A DNA stretch of 64,000 bases from Tritrichomonas musculus (lineage: Eukaryota > Parabasalia > Tritrichomonadida > Tritrichomonadidae), in NCBI GenBank assembly GCA_039105265.1, contig JAPFFF010000021.1:124001-188000 (forward strand), in the 5' to 3' direction. The translations under genes were made by a program, and so were the position numbers. This document shows, one piece after another, positions 42,418 to 51,921 of this stretch (the first letter of the stretch is position 1; each line of letters opens with the position of its first letter). The notes under the pieces are model-generated. The model worked only from the letters and a program-made list of their open reading frames with translations, searched no databases and had not been told where the DNA came from.

Positions 42418-42510
42418 AGTATATAAAATGGCGTGATTTTTTAACGTCCCGTGTAAAAAATCCCTCCATTTGTCATTAATGACCACAAAAAAATATTTAC
42501 CACGATTGAA

Positions 42511-43827
42511 ATGTACCCGACGCTCAATCCAGCTGAAGAACAAACACCGATTGCTATTGAATATGCCTACTTTCTTGAAGATGGACAACAAGACCCTAGC
42601 AAACCAAACAGATATTACTTTAATTTCCCGCAAGAATGGTGTACATCAAATAGAGGGGAATCAATTATTGGGGTGAGAAATATTTTTATGTTAGCCAGAA
42701 GTAGAAAGATAGAATTTACTCTTGGAGTAAGAAAATATAGACGAGACGAATATGATAAACTTAAGCATGATAATCCCCTATTTTCATATGAACAATTATG
42801 GAAGTATCTTGAAGATGACCATAAGAGTGAAGTATTTATCAGTATAAACTCGTGGTTGAATCGTGAAAATGATTTTAGTGAGGTGTGGAATGATATACAA
42901 TCTGCTATTGAAGCCAAATTTGTTGAGTTTAATATTGAAGCAGATAAAATCAATAAAGACCACAATTTCAATTTAGATAACCAAGAACTAAAATTAAGCA
43001 CCAAATATTCTAATTTAATTACAGAATATCAAAATTTGCAAAAAGAAATAGAAGACCTCACAAATAAAATATTTAATGAGAAAGATGACACAGTTAAAGC
43101 TGAGCTACAAAAAGAATTAGATAAAAAGAATGATGAAGATAAAATAAATATAGCCACTAGATATAATGTTCAAAAAGAAATGGAAAAAATTAGAGAAGAA
43201 ATCAAATTAAATGAATTGAAGCCCACATTCCATGAAGAAAAAACTGGCTTAAGACGAAGGGATGTCCAAACAGATGGCTTTTATGATTATGAAAATAATA
43301 TGTTCTATGAAATCTTTTATTCACCAACTAATGGTGAACAAGTTAAAGATAGTAAATATAAAAACTATTATGTGGACCTATCAATTAGCTTTAGAGTTAG
43401 ACCACCAAATAATAAATCTCCATATCGACGATTTGATTTTGATGATGTTTATAATATTGGTTATGAATCATTTAATAACCATCCAGAGGATTTCATGGAT
43501 TTAAGCAAACCAGTCATGGATAAAGATGGGAATATCATTAGGTATGAAGGCAAGTGGATGAGAGAGCTAAGATTCAAAAATGCATGGGATAGACATTCTT
43601 GTGCAGTATATTCATCAATGGCAGAACAATCAAATAAATATTATTTAGGTAATAGTCAGATATATTTCAACCCTATCAAATACTTTAAGCTGAACTCAAC
43701 AGACCAAAGATTTTGGATAGAATTCTATTCAGGCCGACATAATAACATTCCAGTCATAGTGCCAAATAATGAATCATTTAAAATCGAAATGCAATTCTTG
43801 CCATACAAGAAGATGCTTTACATTTAA
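42511..43827 (+). CDS. Maverick protein, 438 aa, possible structural protein
   Basis: The protein has a beta-rich N-terminal part (to about 110), a charged coiled coil near 150-240, and a beta-rich C-terminal half (NYYVDLSISFRVRPP, GKWMRELRFKNAWDRHSC). Beta-rich halves around a coiled coil suit a capsid-associated or minor capsid protein, but this is inference. The integrase gene follows 10 bp downstream in the same direction, so the two may be co-transcribed. No named family is recognised. Confidence 0.7.
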   Translation: MYPTLNPAEEQTPIAIEYAYFLEDGQQDPSKPNRYYFNFPQEWCTSNRGESIIGVRNIFMLARSRKIEFTLGVRKYRRDEYDKLKHDNPLFSYEQLWKYLEDDHKSEVFISINSWLNRENDFSEVWNDIQSAIEAKFVEFNIEADKINKDHNFNLDNQELKLSTKYSNLITEYQNLQKEIEDLTNKIFNEKDDTVKAELQKELDKKNDEDKINIATRYNVQKEMEKIREEIKLNELKPTFHEEKTGLRRRDVQTDGFYDYENNMFYEIFYSPTNGEQVKDSKYKNYYVDLSISFRVRPPNNKSPYRRFDFDDVYNIGYESFNNHPEDFMDLSKPVMDKDGNIIRYEGKWMRELRFKNAWDRHSCAVYSSMAEQSNKYYLGNSQIYFNPIKYFKLNSTDQRFWIEFYSGRHNNIPVIVPNNESFKIEMQFLPYKKMLYI

Positions 43828-43837
43828 ATGAATTTAA

Positions 43838-44914
43838 ATGACTTACAAGACAATAGATGAGTTATTTAAGAAATTTCCGTGGCGTACACCATCTAAATTT
43901 GTCCCTCTTGCAAAACGCTATGGATTCACAGAAGAGGCAGCATTGAATTATTTAAAGAAAGTGGTTCATGATGTTAAAGTACCAAAGGCAAAATTCATGA
44001 ACATCTATTCGAAGCATTCAGGTGGATACCAAATGGACACATTCATAAATGACAAAACCAAGGATGGATTAAATTATTTGATGTTAATTAATATTAACAC
44101 GAGAAAAGCATACTGTTATCCAATGAAGGGGAAGGGTGCAAAAGAAGTAGCAAAGGCATTAAATAAATTTTTTGAAGAAGAACCAGATGTCTATTCTATA
44201 ACATCAGACCAAGATGCAGCTTATTTGTCCAACGATGTATTGCAACTGATGAAAACACATGACATAATATACAATACAACAGAAGACAATAACCATAATG
44301 TTCTAGGTATTATAAATAGATTCATGAGAACAATAAGAGATATGGTAGGTGAGAATAGATATATTGGAGAACAAGAGATGAATGGTTTAATTGATTCATA
44401 CAACAATTCTCCCCACAGGTCATTAGACTATAAAATACCAAATGAAATGACAGAAAAAGATGAAAAAGAATATGTAAAAACCAAATCACAAAATAATCCC
44501 TATGACTTCAAACCAAATGATAGAGTTAGAATTATTCAAGCTAAGGAGCCATTTTCGAAGCGCAGAAATAGGGTCAGCAAAGAGGCATACATAGTTGATT
44601 CCAAGGCTGGAAATCAATTTATAGTTAAGTCCAAAGATGAATCAATTGACAAGCTGCCAGGATACAGACTAATAAAAACACAAAATAAAAATATAGCGCA
44701 AACACTGAAGGGAGGCAAGAGAGGTATAGTTGAGAAGATTATTTCTTATGATGCAGCTAAGAATAAATATAAAATAAAATATAGCGAGGGAACAGAAGAT
44801 GTAATTCCAGCTAAAAATTTACGAGAGGGAGCACCAACAAAATTGTCTAATCTTGAGATGGATTACTGGTCAAAACAAAAAAATATTCCAAATAATATCA
44901 GGAAATGGATTTAA
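43838..44914 (+). CDS. Retroviral-type integrase of the Maverick
   Basis: The 358-aa protein has an RNase H-fold integrase core. Asp67 (GYQMDTF) and Asp124 (ITSDQDAAY) are the first two metal ligands. At the expected D-35-x position stands Asn160 (LGIINRFMRT) instead of Glu. A segment near 290-330 (RGIVEKIISYD...VIPAKNL) looks like the SH3/chromo-like C-terminal domain. Family role: joining the element's ends to target DNA with 6-bp staggered cuts. Ten-bp spacing to the 438-aa gene upstream and the ATPase gene downstream. Confidence 0.9.
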   Translation: MTYKTIDELFKKFPWRTPSKFVPLAKRYGFTEEAALNYLKKVVHDVKVPKAKFMNIYSKHSGGYQMDTFINDKTKDGLNYLMLININTRKAYCYPMKGKGAKEVAKALNKFFEEEPDVYSITSDQDAAYLSNDVLQLMKTHDIIYNTTEDNNHNVLGIINRFMRTIRDMVGENRYIGEQEMNGLIDSYNNSPHRSLDYKIPNEMTEKDEKEYVKTKSQNNPYDFKPNDRVRIIQAKEPFSKRRNRVSKEAYIVDSKAGNQFIVKSKDESIDKLPGYRLIKTQNKNIAQTLKGGKRGIVEKIISYDAAKNKYKIKYSEGTEDVIPAKNLREGAPTKLSNLEMDYWSKQKNIPNNIRKWI

Positions 44915-44924
44915 CCACAAATAA

Positions 44925-45782
44925 ATGTCTAAACAAATAATGAAAGAAGTGGAAACTTTAATACAAAAGACAATGAAGAAAAACCAGAAAGAAATAGAAG
45001 CCGCGTTAATGAAACCATTACATCCATCCTATCCATTTAGCACTAATGGTATCTATTTTCTTATAGGAAAACCAGGTGCAGGAAAGAGTTATTGGATATG
45101 GAAACACATTTTAATCACAGAGAGATTATTTAAGCATCCATACTACCAAAAAATTATCTTCTGCTCAACAAGCGGCAAGATGGACAAAACTGCAGAAGCG
45201 ATGAGTAAAAATGTAAAGACACCAATAGTATATCTTAACGAAGCAGAATTAATGGATTACCTAAAGAAGCATCTAAAGAGAAAGATAAAATATTATGCAA
45301 TGGTAAAGCATGTATTATCAAGAATGAAAGAAACAAATGAAGAAATGCAGAGACTAATAAATAAGCACTCTCTTCAAGAAATAGATGATAGAATAGTATA
45401 TATAGCAAACAAGCTAGTAAAATACCAAACTTCATCATATCCATACAACACCCTGATAATATTAGATGACTGTGCAGGAAGTGATTTGTTGACACATAAC
45501 AATACTGAATTCTTAAGACTACTGACCAAAACGAGACACTATAATATTACTTGTATTATGGCTATTCAAACAATTAGATTTGTCCATATAAATGCCAAAA
45601 GATTGGCTACAGATTTAATATGTTATAGTGGATATTCAGAAGAAGATTTTACATCTTTGCTTCAACAAACAAATAACAATCTAAATATTAAAAATACTGT
45701 TAAAGAATATTTACAGCATAGAGAACCTCACGATAAATTTATTTGCAATATAACGGCCAACAAATATTACTTTGAGTCATAG
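44925..45782 (+). CDS. FtsK/HerA-type (A32-like) genome-packaging ATPase
   Basis: The 285-aa protein has Walker A GKPGAGKS (48-55) and Walker B LIILDDC (~177-183), then TKTRHYNITCIMAIQTI, the sensor-like strand typical of A32-type packaging ATPases. Such ATPases pump the genome into the capsid. Its position beside integrase and capsid genes supports this. Complete for the family (poxvirus A32 is about 270-300 aa). Confidence 0.92.
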   Translation: MSKQIMKEVETLIQKTMKKNQKEIEAALMKPLHPSYPFSTNGIYFLIGKPGAGKSYWIWKHILITERLFKHPYYQKIIFCSTSGKMDKTAEAMSKNVKTPIVYLNEAELMDYLKKHLKRKIKYYAMVKHVLSRMKETNEEMQRLINKHSLQEIDDRIVYIANKLVKYQTSSYPYNTLIILDDCAGSDLLTHNNTEFLRLLTKTRHYNITCIMAIQTIRFVHINAKRLATDLICYSGYSEEDFTSLLQQTNNNLNIKNTVKEYLQHREPHDKFICNITANKYYFES

Positions 45783-45797
45783 TTTTATTGGCTTTAA

Positions 45798-46334
45798 ATG
45801 AGCGATTTACAAGAAAAATGTTTGGAAGGAATAGCACCTCCTACACAAAAATCAGGAGGAGGATTCATGGGCAAATTTCTAAATAATGCATGGAATACTG
45901 TTAAATCTGGTGTTGGTAAAGCTAGCAAATTCATTGGTGATAGTGCAGTTGGGAAAGCAGGTAAATGGGCTTGGAAAAATAAGGCACCAATATTAAATAC
46001 AGTAGGGGGAGCAACACAAGCTTTTGGAACAATAACGGGTAATCCAGCAGCAATAGGTATAGGTAAAGGATTGACAACAATAGCAAGTGGAATAAAAGAA
46101 GGAGAAGTAAAGGCAGCATTAGAAAAGAATATAGCAGAAAGACAACCCAATCCATTAGGAAATGGCGTAGGGTATTCAGATTTCCCAAGAATTTATTATG
46201 GAAGGAAACCAGCTGGCTATAAAATATATCAAAAGCGAAATAAATTACTTGAGGAAGCTCGTGAACAATTAGCACAATTAAAAAGTTCAAATGCACATCG
46301 AAAAAGAAAGAAATCGAGAAAAGCAAAAAAGTGA
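45798..46334 (+). CDS. Small Gly/Ala-rich, basic-tailed protein, possible core or minor capsid protein
   Basis: The 178-aa protein has an amphipathic Gly/Ala/Val-rich centre (GKAGKWAWKNK, GIGKGLTTIASGI) and a strongly basic end (HRKRKKSRKAKK). This resembles membrane-active or DNA-condensing minor proteins in Polintons and adenoviruses (pVI/pX type). The resemblance is compositional. It lies between ATPase and capsid genes, where a virion component is expected. Confidence 0.75.
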   Translation: MSDLQEKCLEGIAPPTQKSGGGFMGKFLNNAWNTVKSGVGKASKFIGDSAVGKAGKWAWKNKAPILNTVGGATQAFGTITGNPAAIGIGKGLTTIASGIKEGEVKAALEKNIAERQPNPLGNGVGYSDFPRIYYGRKPAGYKIYQKRNKLLEEAREQLAQLKSSNAHRKRKKSRKAKK

Positions 46335-46392
46335 AAACTCAAACAAATTCATGTAATAGCAAGCAAATATAAACATTTTTTAAAGCTCATAA

Positions 46393-46986
46393 ATGAGCAA
46401 AAGAGTGCCTCAAAGCAAAAGATTACAAGTGATACAAAAATGGTTAAATGGTAGAGATGATGAAGAATATGAAGTTTTTCCTACCAAAACAGAAGGAAAA
46501 TATATAGTTAGACCTCGTAAAGAACCTTTAAATAAACCACCAGCTGAACCCCCAAGTGAACCAGCAGCTACTGAACCACAAGATGAAGAACCAACAGTAG
46601 AGTCTACAGAGGAACCTCCTGTAAAGCCACTACCACTTGCTCCTCAGCGAGGGTCTGCTCTGCAGCCGAAAAAAATCACAAGACCTAAACCAACATATTC
46701 ATCCCAAAGAACCGAGGACCCAACAATAAATATCGAGATATTAAATCAGCTGAAATTATTAGGGGAAGAATTCAAAAATGAAAGAGCTAAGAAAGAACAA
46801 AAAAAGATGATTAAAGAAGTGGTGCAAAAACAAATGAGAAAGCCATATTATCGGTATACACAGCCACAATATATTCAGGAGCCCAACGACATAGAAGAAC
46901 CAGAAGAGCCTGCTCCTCCCCCACCTCAAATTCAGCCTCAGCCTATTCGTAGAAGACGTAATAATATTTTCTCTGATATGTGTTGA
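46393..46986 (+). CDS. Pro/Glu-rich Maverick protein
   Basis: The 197-aa protein has a basic N-terminus, a Pro/Glu-rich middle and an Arg-rich tail (IRRRRNN). A coiled stretch (residues 120-150) lies before the tail. The GC-rich twin hairpin (copy b) is in frame at about residues 82-92, giving PLAPQRGSALQP. No function is recognised; position suggests a virion-associated or scaffold protein. Confidence 0.7.
   Translation: MSKRVPQSKRLQVIQKWLNGRDDEEYEVFPTKTEGKYIVRPRKEPLNKPPAEPPSEPAATEPQDEEPTVESTEEPPVKPLPLAPQRGSALQPKKITRPKPTYSSQRTEDPTINIEILNQLKLLGEEFKNERAKKEQKKMIKEVVQKQMRKPYYRYTQPQYIQEPNDIEEPEEPAPPPPQIQPQPIRRRRNNIFSDMC
46636..46667. repeat. GC-rich twin hairpin inside a gene (copy b)
   Basis: CTTGCT-CCTC-AGCGAG is followed directly by GGtCTGC-TCT-GCAGCC, two stems with short loops. 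It codes PLAPQRGSALQP in the Pro-rich protein and matches copy e, which codes a very similar segment. Confidence 0.85.
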
Positions 46987-47004
46987 AATTTTATTTTTTT
47001 ATAA

Positions 47005-48591
47005 ATGTTGAATCCAGAAATTGAACTCAGAACATCAGCTGAAACATGTACACAAATTGCATCATATTTTGATATCGTCGATAATTGTATAGCATTAAGC
47101 GATACCAATAAACAATACACAATCAGTCCACAAACATCCTATTCACCATCGCCTCCAATTCCTCAAGGCTCATATACAAGTGCCATTATATCTCCAAATA
47201 CTAACAATACTGCAGATATATACAATGGATTTATTAGAGCTGATATGGAAGTTAAAATGAAACCAACAGATGGTAGCACAATGACACCATTAACAGTAGA
47301 TGGGCATCAATTTAACAAAGTATGGTTTGGTTTTAAAGATGCTAGAGATGCAGTTGAAAAATATGAAATAGTAGCTAACGGAATAACGATATATACACAA
47401 AATTTTGGTTGTGAAGAATCATTTCTAACTGCATGTTGTGCCAATGAAACAACAAAGAGGGCAGACATATATTCTAAAGCCAGACATAAAGACATATGGA
47501 ATAGTAAATCAGGTAGCAGAACAGGATTCGTTGTTGATTGGGCAACTGGATGGGCAGACAAAAAATATAAAATCCATCTTAAAATCGATTTAAGAAGGTT
47601 CTTACCACTATCTAATATTAAATACCTCCCAGCATTCGCTGGCAAGATTGAACTCCGATTATTCTTTTCTTGTGCTGGTATGGTCTATTGTCCTGTTGGC
47701 CCGGATATGACTTTACAGAATGCACATAATTTATTATCCAAATATGTCTTACCTAAAGTCACCAATGAATTTACACCAATTGGAGAAGAAATAACGATGT
47801 ATAATACAAATACTGCCGCCAATGGAATTACAACATTCGCTGTTACTAAAAAGGCATTTTGTGTTACTGAATACTCTATAACAGAATGTTCATCTATTAT
47901 TCCATGCTTTGGAATTGAAGATAATATTTATTCCAGTCTTGTTCAAAGATATGCTGACCCAACTCATCCACTTACATTTCCAACGCAAACAATTTCTGTT
48001 TACACTACTACGAGCCCATTAAAGAATCCCAATGATAAATCCACATGCACAATCACTCCTCGTTTTGTTGATTCCATATTTTGTCTATTTCCAGAGAAGC
48101 ACACCCATCATACAGTATTCAAGAATCCCCAATTTAAGTTGTTCCAATTGAACTGTGGAGGATATGGAAATATACCTGCTAAAGCTTTTGGCACAACTAA
48201 TGAATACCCAGAGTTCTTAGAATATTGCCAAAATGCAATGAACATGAATGGAGGACAAAGTGGATTTAACAAAGAAGTTGTTGCATCGTTAACTAATGAC
48301 CAACCATATGCACGCTCTCTTGGAAATTATTCTGATGACAGAACAAGTTTCTTTATTGCTCTCCCAACAGAAACAGATAATACATATCAACAGGGACTAA
48401 CATCATTGTCTCCAATTAATTTTGAAATTATTGTATCTCAAAATACTGGCGCAAATACATATGCTAACGATGTTAAAACCCCACCATTAATTTGTCTCTT
48501 ATTTGATTCATCAATATCTATTCTTGTTCAACCAAATGGTATGCCACCACTTGTTCGCTTGGGGAACTATGATTTGACTACTCCGGCATAA
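47005..48591 (+). CDS. Probable double jelly-roll major capsid protein
   Basis: The 528-aa protein is almost all beta-rich with few charged runs, the size expected for Polinton double jelly-roll capsid proteins. Distinct features: FNKVWFGFKDARD near 105, NSKSGSRTGFVVDWATGW near 165-185, LRRFLPLSNIKYLPAFAGKIELRLFF near 200-225 (a typical strand pair), and PPLVRLGNYD at the end. Context supports the call: next to the packaging ATPase and the Gly-rich basic protein. The promoter region before it has a T run. No domain search was run, so the fold is inferred. Confidence 0.82.
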   Translation: MLNPEIELRTSAETCTQIASYFDIVDNCIALSDTNKQYTISPQTSYSPSPPIPQGSYTSAIISPNTNNTADIYNGFIRADMEVKMKPTDGSTMTPLTVDGHQFNKVWFGFKDARDAVEKYEIVANGITIYTQNFGCEESFLTACCANETTKRADIYSKARHKDIWNSKSGSRTGFVVDWATGWADKKYKIHLKIDLRRFLPLSNIKYLPAFAGKIELRLFFSCAGMVYCPVGPDMTLQNAHNLLSKYVLPKVTNEFTPIGEEITMYNTNTAANGITTFAVTKKAFCVTEYSITECSSIIPCFGIEDNIYSSLVQRYADPTHPLTFPTQTISVYTTTSPLKNPNDKSTCTITPRFVDSIFCLFPEKHTHHTVFKNPQFKLFQLNCGGYGNIPAKAFGTTNEYPEFLEYCQNAMNMNGGQSGFNKEVVASLTNDQPYARSLGNYSDDRTSFFIALPTETDNTYQQGLTSLSPINFEIIVSQNTGANTYANDVKTPPLICLLFDSSISILVQPNGMPPLVRLGNYDLTTPA

Positions 48592-48636
48592 ATTTTGTCA
48601 AGTTATTATTTTTTTCATTTTTTTATCTTTACAGAA

Positions 48637-49089
48637 ATGCAAGAGCAATTTAAGGTCTATGATTATATCAACAACATTATCTCCCTAGCTGATAAACCAG
48701 AAGATTTCAAAGAATGTAATTTTGCCATCCTCTGTGATAAATATCCAATCCAACTATCAAGAAATAATTATTTAGCAAAGGTCATTTATATTTCACTCAA
48801 GAGTGATAAAACAACATGGAGAATATATCCTGACAAGATTAAGGAATATGAAATAGAACATGTAATACTCAGCACAAATTCTAGACGTCGATTGAATTAC
48901 AAGATGAATGAATTCTTTGTTAATGGTTCAAATCTAGAACAAAATTATGAAGAGCATAGTTATTACAATTATTCCATTGAGTTGGCTTCCAGCAAAACAA
49001 AAGAATTAATTAGTCAGCTGAGAGAGAAATATGAATTAACATCCCCAAGCCTATTCATTGGAGAGCATCAGGAGTTAGTTCTAGAGTAA
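48637..49089 (+). CDS. Small Maverick protein, 150 aa
   Basis: Start chosen at the first ATG (MQEQFKVYDYINN); the frame is open a little further up but only from a TTG in a T-rich region. The protein has mixed alpha/beta composition with an acidic end. No family is recognised. It lies directly after the capsid gene. Confidence 0.65.
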   Translation: MQEQFKVYDYINNIISLADKPEDFKECNFAILCDKYPIQLSRNNYLAKVIYISLKSDKTTWRIYPDKIKEYEIEHVILSTNSRRRLNYKMNEFFVNGSNLEQNYEEHSYYNYSIELASSKTKELISQLREKYELTSPSLFIGEHQELVLE

Positions 49090-49118
49090 AGGGAATTAAA
49101 ATTTTTTTTGGAAATGAA

Positions 49119-49547
49119 ATGAATAAATACAGAAATCCTAACAGTACAATTATTGGGGCAGAAGGAGAAATGTTTAACGAAGGAACCAAGACAGAACATA
49201 CAGTTGGATTTAATCATTTTGGAATCTTCTCTAATGACAATACATATGCTGTTACATTTAATCCATATTACAATAGACCTCCAACTAAATATATGGAAAA
49301 TAAACCTGTGAGACCACCAAAGAGCAATCAACATAGAACAAAACCATTGCATGAACCACCAGTTAGCATTACAGATGGAGGATATTATTTAAAAAAAGAT
49401 AAGGCTCCCAAAGCACCAACCCTTCCACCATATTTAAATAAACCAGAAAAATTGGGGGAGATACAAGGAAGAGCTGATGAAAAAGATAAAGGTAGAATAT
49501 GTTATTTTAAACCAAGTAATGTTAACATAAAAAATATACATTATTAA
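49119..49547 (+). CDS. Small Maverick protein, 142 aa
   Basis: The protein is Pro/Lys/Asn-rich with a beta-rich N-terminal part (TVGFNHFGIFSNDNTYAVTF) and a Pro-rich linker. It is probably partly disordered and may be virion-associated. No family is recognised. A T run lies just upstream of its ATG, as with its neighbours. Confidence 0.65.
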   Translation: MNKYRNPNSTIIGAEGEMFNEGTKTEHTVGFNHFGIFSNDNTYAVTFNPYYNRPPTKYMENKPVRPPKSNQHRTKPLHEPPVSITDGGYYLKKDKAPKAPTLPPYLNKPEKLGEIQGRADEKDKGRICYFKPSNVNIKNIHY

Positions 49548-49575
49548 AAAATTTAATTTTTTTATCACTATTGAA

Positions 49576-50145
49576 ATGGAACAAGCTATTGAATTTGTAC
49601 CACTTATTGATTATGCAGATTATGAAATATTATCACAGCATCCATTTACTGTTCGTAGGAAAGATAACCATTATGTTGTACAGGAAAGACATTCACCAGA
49701 AGGATATTTGGTTTTAAATTTAAATCATAATTATTGTCAGAAACATAGATTGATAGCAAAACAATTTATTCAGAATGATGATCCAGAAAATAAAAAACAT
49801 GTTGACCATATCAATAGAATTAGAGATGACAATAGAATAGAGAATTTAAGATGGGTTTCAGTTTCAGAAAACATGAGAAACACATCATCTAGAAATAATG
49901 TAGAATATGAGTTTGTTGATAATATTCCAGATGATGCAATTGTTGTTAATAAATATGGAGAGCATACTTTCGAAAATTATTTTTATTATGACAATGCTTT
50001 CTATTTCTACAATGGAATTCAATATAGAAAATTATATATTAATGAAAATAAAAGAGGTCATAAATATGTATGTACAAGAAATATTGAAAATAAAAGAGTA
50101 AAAATATTTTACTCAAAATTCAAAATATTATATGATGTTGACTGA
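49576..50145 (+). CDS. HNH endonuclease (NUMOD4/HNH_3 type)
   Basis: The 189-aa protein has an HNH_3 core. HRLIAKQFI is followed by HVDHINRIRDDNRIENLRWV and SENMRN, with His in VDHI, Asn in DDN and the N-L-R-W strand. An N-terminal YEILSQHPFTVRR segment resembles NUMOD4. Such free-standing nucleases often home, cutting alleles that lack them. It sits between small unknown genes and capsid genes, not inside an intron or intein. Confidence 0.88.
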   Translation: MEQAIEFVPLIDYADYEILSQHPFTVRRKDNHYVVQERHSPEGYLVLNLNHNYCQKHRLIAKQFIQNDDPENKKHVDHINRIRDDNRIENLRWVSVSENMRNTSSRNNVEYEFVDNIPDDAIVVNKYGEHTFENYFYYDNAFYFYNGIQYRKLYINENKRGHKYVCTRNIENKRVKIFYSKFKILYDVD

Positions 50146-50203
50146 GCATAAAGTTAAAATAGAGAATATTATCTATTAATTAAAAGATTTTTTTGGGAAA
50201 CAA

Positions 50204-50731
50204 ATGATTAAGAAACGAGCAAATAATCAAGGAATAAATGCTAATTTATCATTAGAACCCCAAGCTGCTGCCCAATCAACAAGTAATATCAATAACAATA
50301 TCATCATAAACAAAAGAGATGATGGAAAAGAAGAAATTGTTATTACAAGAAATGTTGAACTAGATGAAAATCCAGAGGATGAGGCAAAAGATGTTAAATA
50401 TGTCATCCTTGAGACATATGCCAATATATTGTTGAATCAAGATAAGGCTTTGCTATCTAATCTGGTTTCCAAAAATTGTATCATCGTACCAGCTACAGCT
50501 TTGTCTAATATTATCAAAGCCATCATAAAAGCAGAATCAGTTGAGGTAGGTCTTGATGAAGATATAGGATGTTGTGCAGGTAAAGCAAATCCAATTAGAA
50601 AGATAGAAAATATTAAAATAGTGAATGATAATGGAGAGGTATGCACAGATTTCAAACAAGTATACAATAGAGAATATAATGAATTAATTAACAAATATCA
50701 TCTGTGTTTAAAGTATGCCGTCAATTTGTAG
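50204..50731 (+). CDS. Small Maverick protein, 175 aa
   Basis: The protein has a disordered, Asn/Gln-rich N-terminus (1-60), then a compact helical part with DIGCCAGKANPIRKIENI near 125. No known domain is seen. The position in the block suggests a structural or regulatory role, but this is not established. Confidence 0.6.
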   Translation: MIKKRANNQGINANLSLEPQAAAQSTSNINNNIIINKRDDGKEEIVITRNVELDENPEDEAKDVKYVILETYANILLNQDKALLSNLVSKNCIIVPATALSNIIKAIIKAESVEVGLDEDIGCCAGKANPIRKIENIKIVNDNGEVCTDFKQVYNREYNELINKYHLCLKYAVNL

Positions 50732-50761
50732 TTTTGTTTGAAGATTTTATTTTTTACGAAA

Positions 50762-51052
50762 ATGGAAATGACTAATAAATTAGATCTTACACAATTCAAC
50801 AAAACAGACATCGTAAAGAAACTATCCAAATCTAAATCAGAAGAGAACTTGTTAAATATTTTAGAGAGAGAGCCACCAGCTGAAATCAAAACTGAACCAA
50901 CACCTGAAAAACAGAAGAGAGGTAGAAAAAGCAAATACAATACACCAGAGGAACGATTAGAAGCAAGACGTAAGCAACAAAAAGAATACAGGTTAAGAAA
51001 GAAGGCTGAGCTAGAGGAATTAAAGAAGTTAGCACAATTAGTCAAAGCATAA
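50762..51052 (+). CDS. Basic DNA-binding-like protein, 96 aa
   Basis: Start is the first ATG (MEMTNKLDL); the upstream part of the frame begins only with TTG. The C-terminal half has KRGRKSKYNTPEERLEARRK followed by a basic helix, an AT-hook/bZIP-like pattern seen in several large DNA viruses. It probably binds DNA. It ends 28 bp before the convergent KilA-N gene. Confidence 0.65.
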   Translation: MEMTNKLDLTQFNKTDIVKKLSKSKSEENLLNILEREPPAEIKTEPTPEKQKRGRKSKYNTPEERLEARRKQQKEYRLRKKAELEELKKLAQLVKA

Positions 51053-51080
51053 AAAAATATCTAGATGGTGAAATATTTTT

Positions 51081-51830
51081 TTACGCTTGGTATGTATTAA
51101 AATATGTTGTAATCAATTCCTTTAATTGTTCGAGCTTATCAATTTTTATATCTATATTACATCCTTTTGCAATTGCTTCCTCACCTGTGAAATTCTTTTT
51201 GATAAGCTTTTTGATATCTTCATTTGGTGTCATTGCGATAGGTAAATCAGATTTAAAATACCAGCATGCATCACTGTTTTTGATTTTGGTATATTCATAA
51301 AATGACTTGGTATTACGCCTAACTAAATGTAATCTTATATATTCTGGTTTATTTATATCTTCTTTCCATATCATGTATTTGTAATTGGTTTGCTTACCGT
51401 TTGGTACCATCCTTGGTTTCTGCTCTTTGATTACTTTTTGTAGTTCTTCGCGTTGTTTTTCAAAATATGTATCCAAAAGTTGGGCTATATAAATTGCATA
51501 TTTTGGTGAAGCCCACATCGCTATATGATTTACTAATAATCGATGAACATAAAAACCTTGTAAACCTGGTATTAAATCCATTCGCTTTGATGGTACGGGA
51601 ATTCCCGTACCTTCCATTTCGTTTAAAATCTCTTGAGAAGATTGATTTCGGAACCAGTCATTAACTTTCTTATTGGATTTACAAGCAGTGAGAATCGATT
51701 GCATTTGGTACATGTCATCTTTGATAGAATGAATTAAACGTAGCTTTTCGTTATATTGGATGTATTCATAGTCATCATTGATTTTTTCGACGATAGCAAT
51801 CATTGATGTATTAGTTGTTGCGTTAGCCAT
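51081..51830 (-). CDS. KilA-N domain protein
   Basis: The 249-aa protein has a KilA-N-like domain over residues 30-125, with the FYVHRLLVNHIAMWASPKYA segment typical of the fold and a WFRNQSSQ motif. The C-terminal part (residues 140-210) resembles the DUF3627-like region of poxvirus and baculovirus KilA-N proteins. KilA-N proteins bind DNA. Here it is read toward the polymerase block and may regulate or bind ends of the element (inference). Confidence 0.8.
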   Translation of the reverse strand: MANATTNTSMIAIVEKINDDYEYIQYNEKLRLIHSIKDDMYQMQSILTACKSNKKVNDWFRNQSSQEILNEMEGTGIPVPSKRMDLIPGLQGFYVHRLLVNHIAMWASPKYAIYIAQLLDTYFEKQREELQKVIKEQKPRMVPNGKQTNYKYMIWKEDINKPEYIRLHLVRRNTKSFYEYTKIKNSDACWYFKSDLPIAMTPNEDIKKLIKKNFTGEEAIAKGCNIDIKIDKLEQLKELITTYFNTYQA

Positions 51831-51921
51831 TGTTTTGAAGAAATTAAAAAATTAAAAAAAAAAAGAAAACGCTAAAAAAAATGAAAAATGGAAAAATGGG
51901 AAAAAAAATAAAATCTGATGG

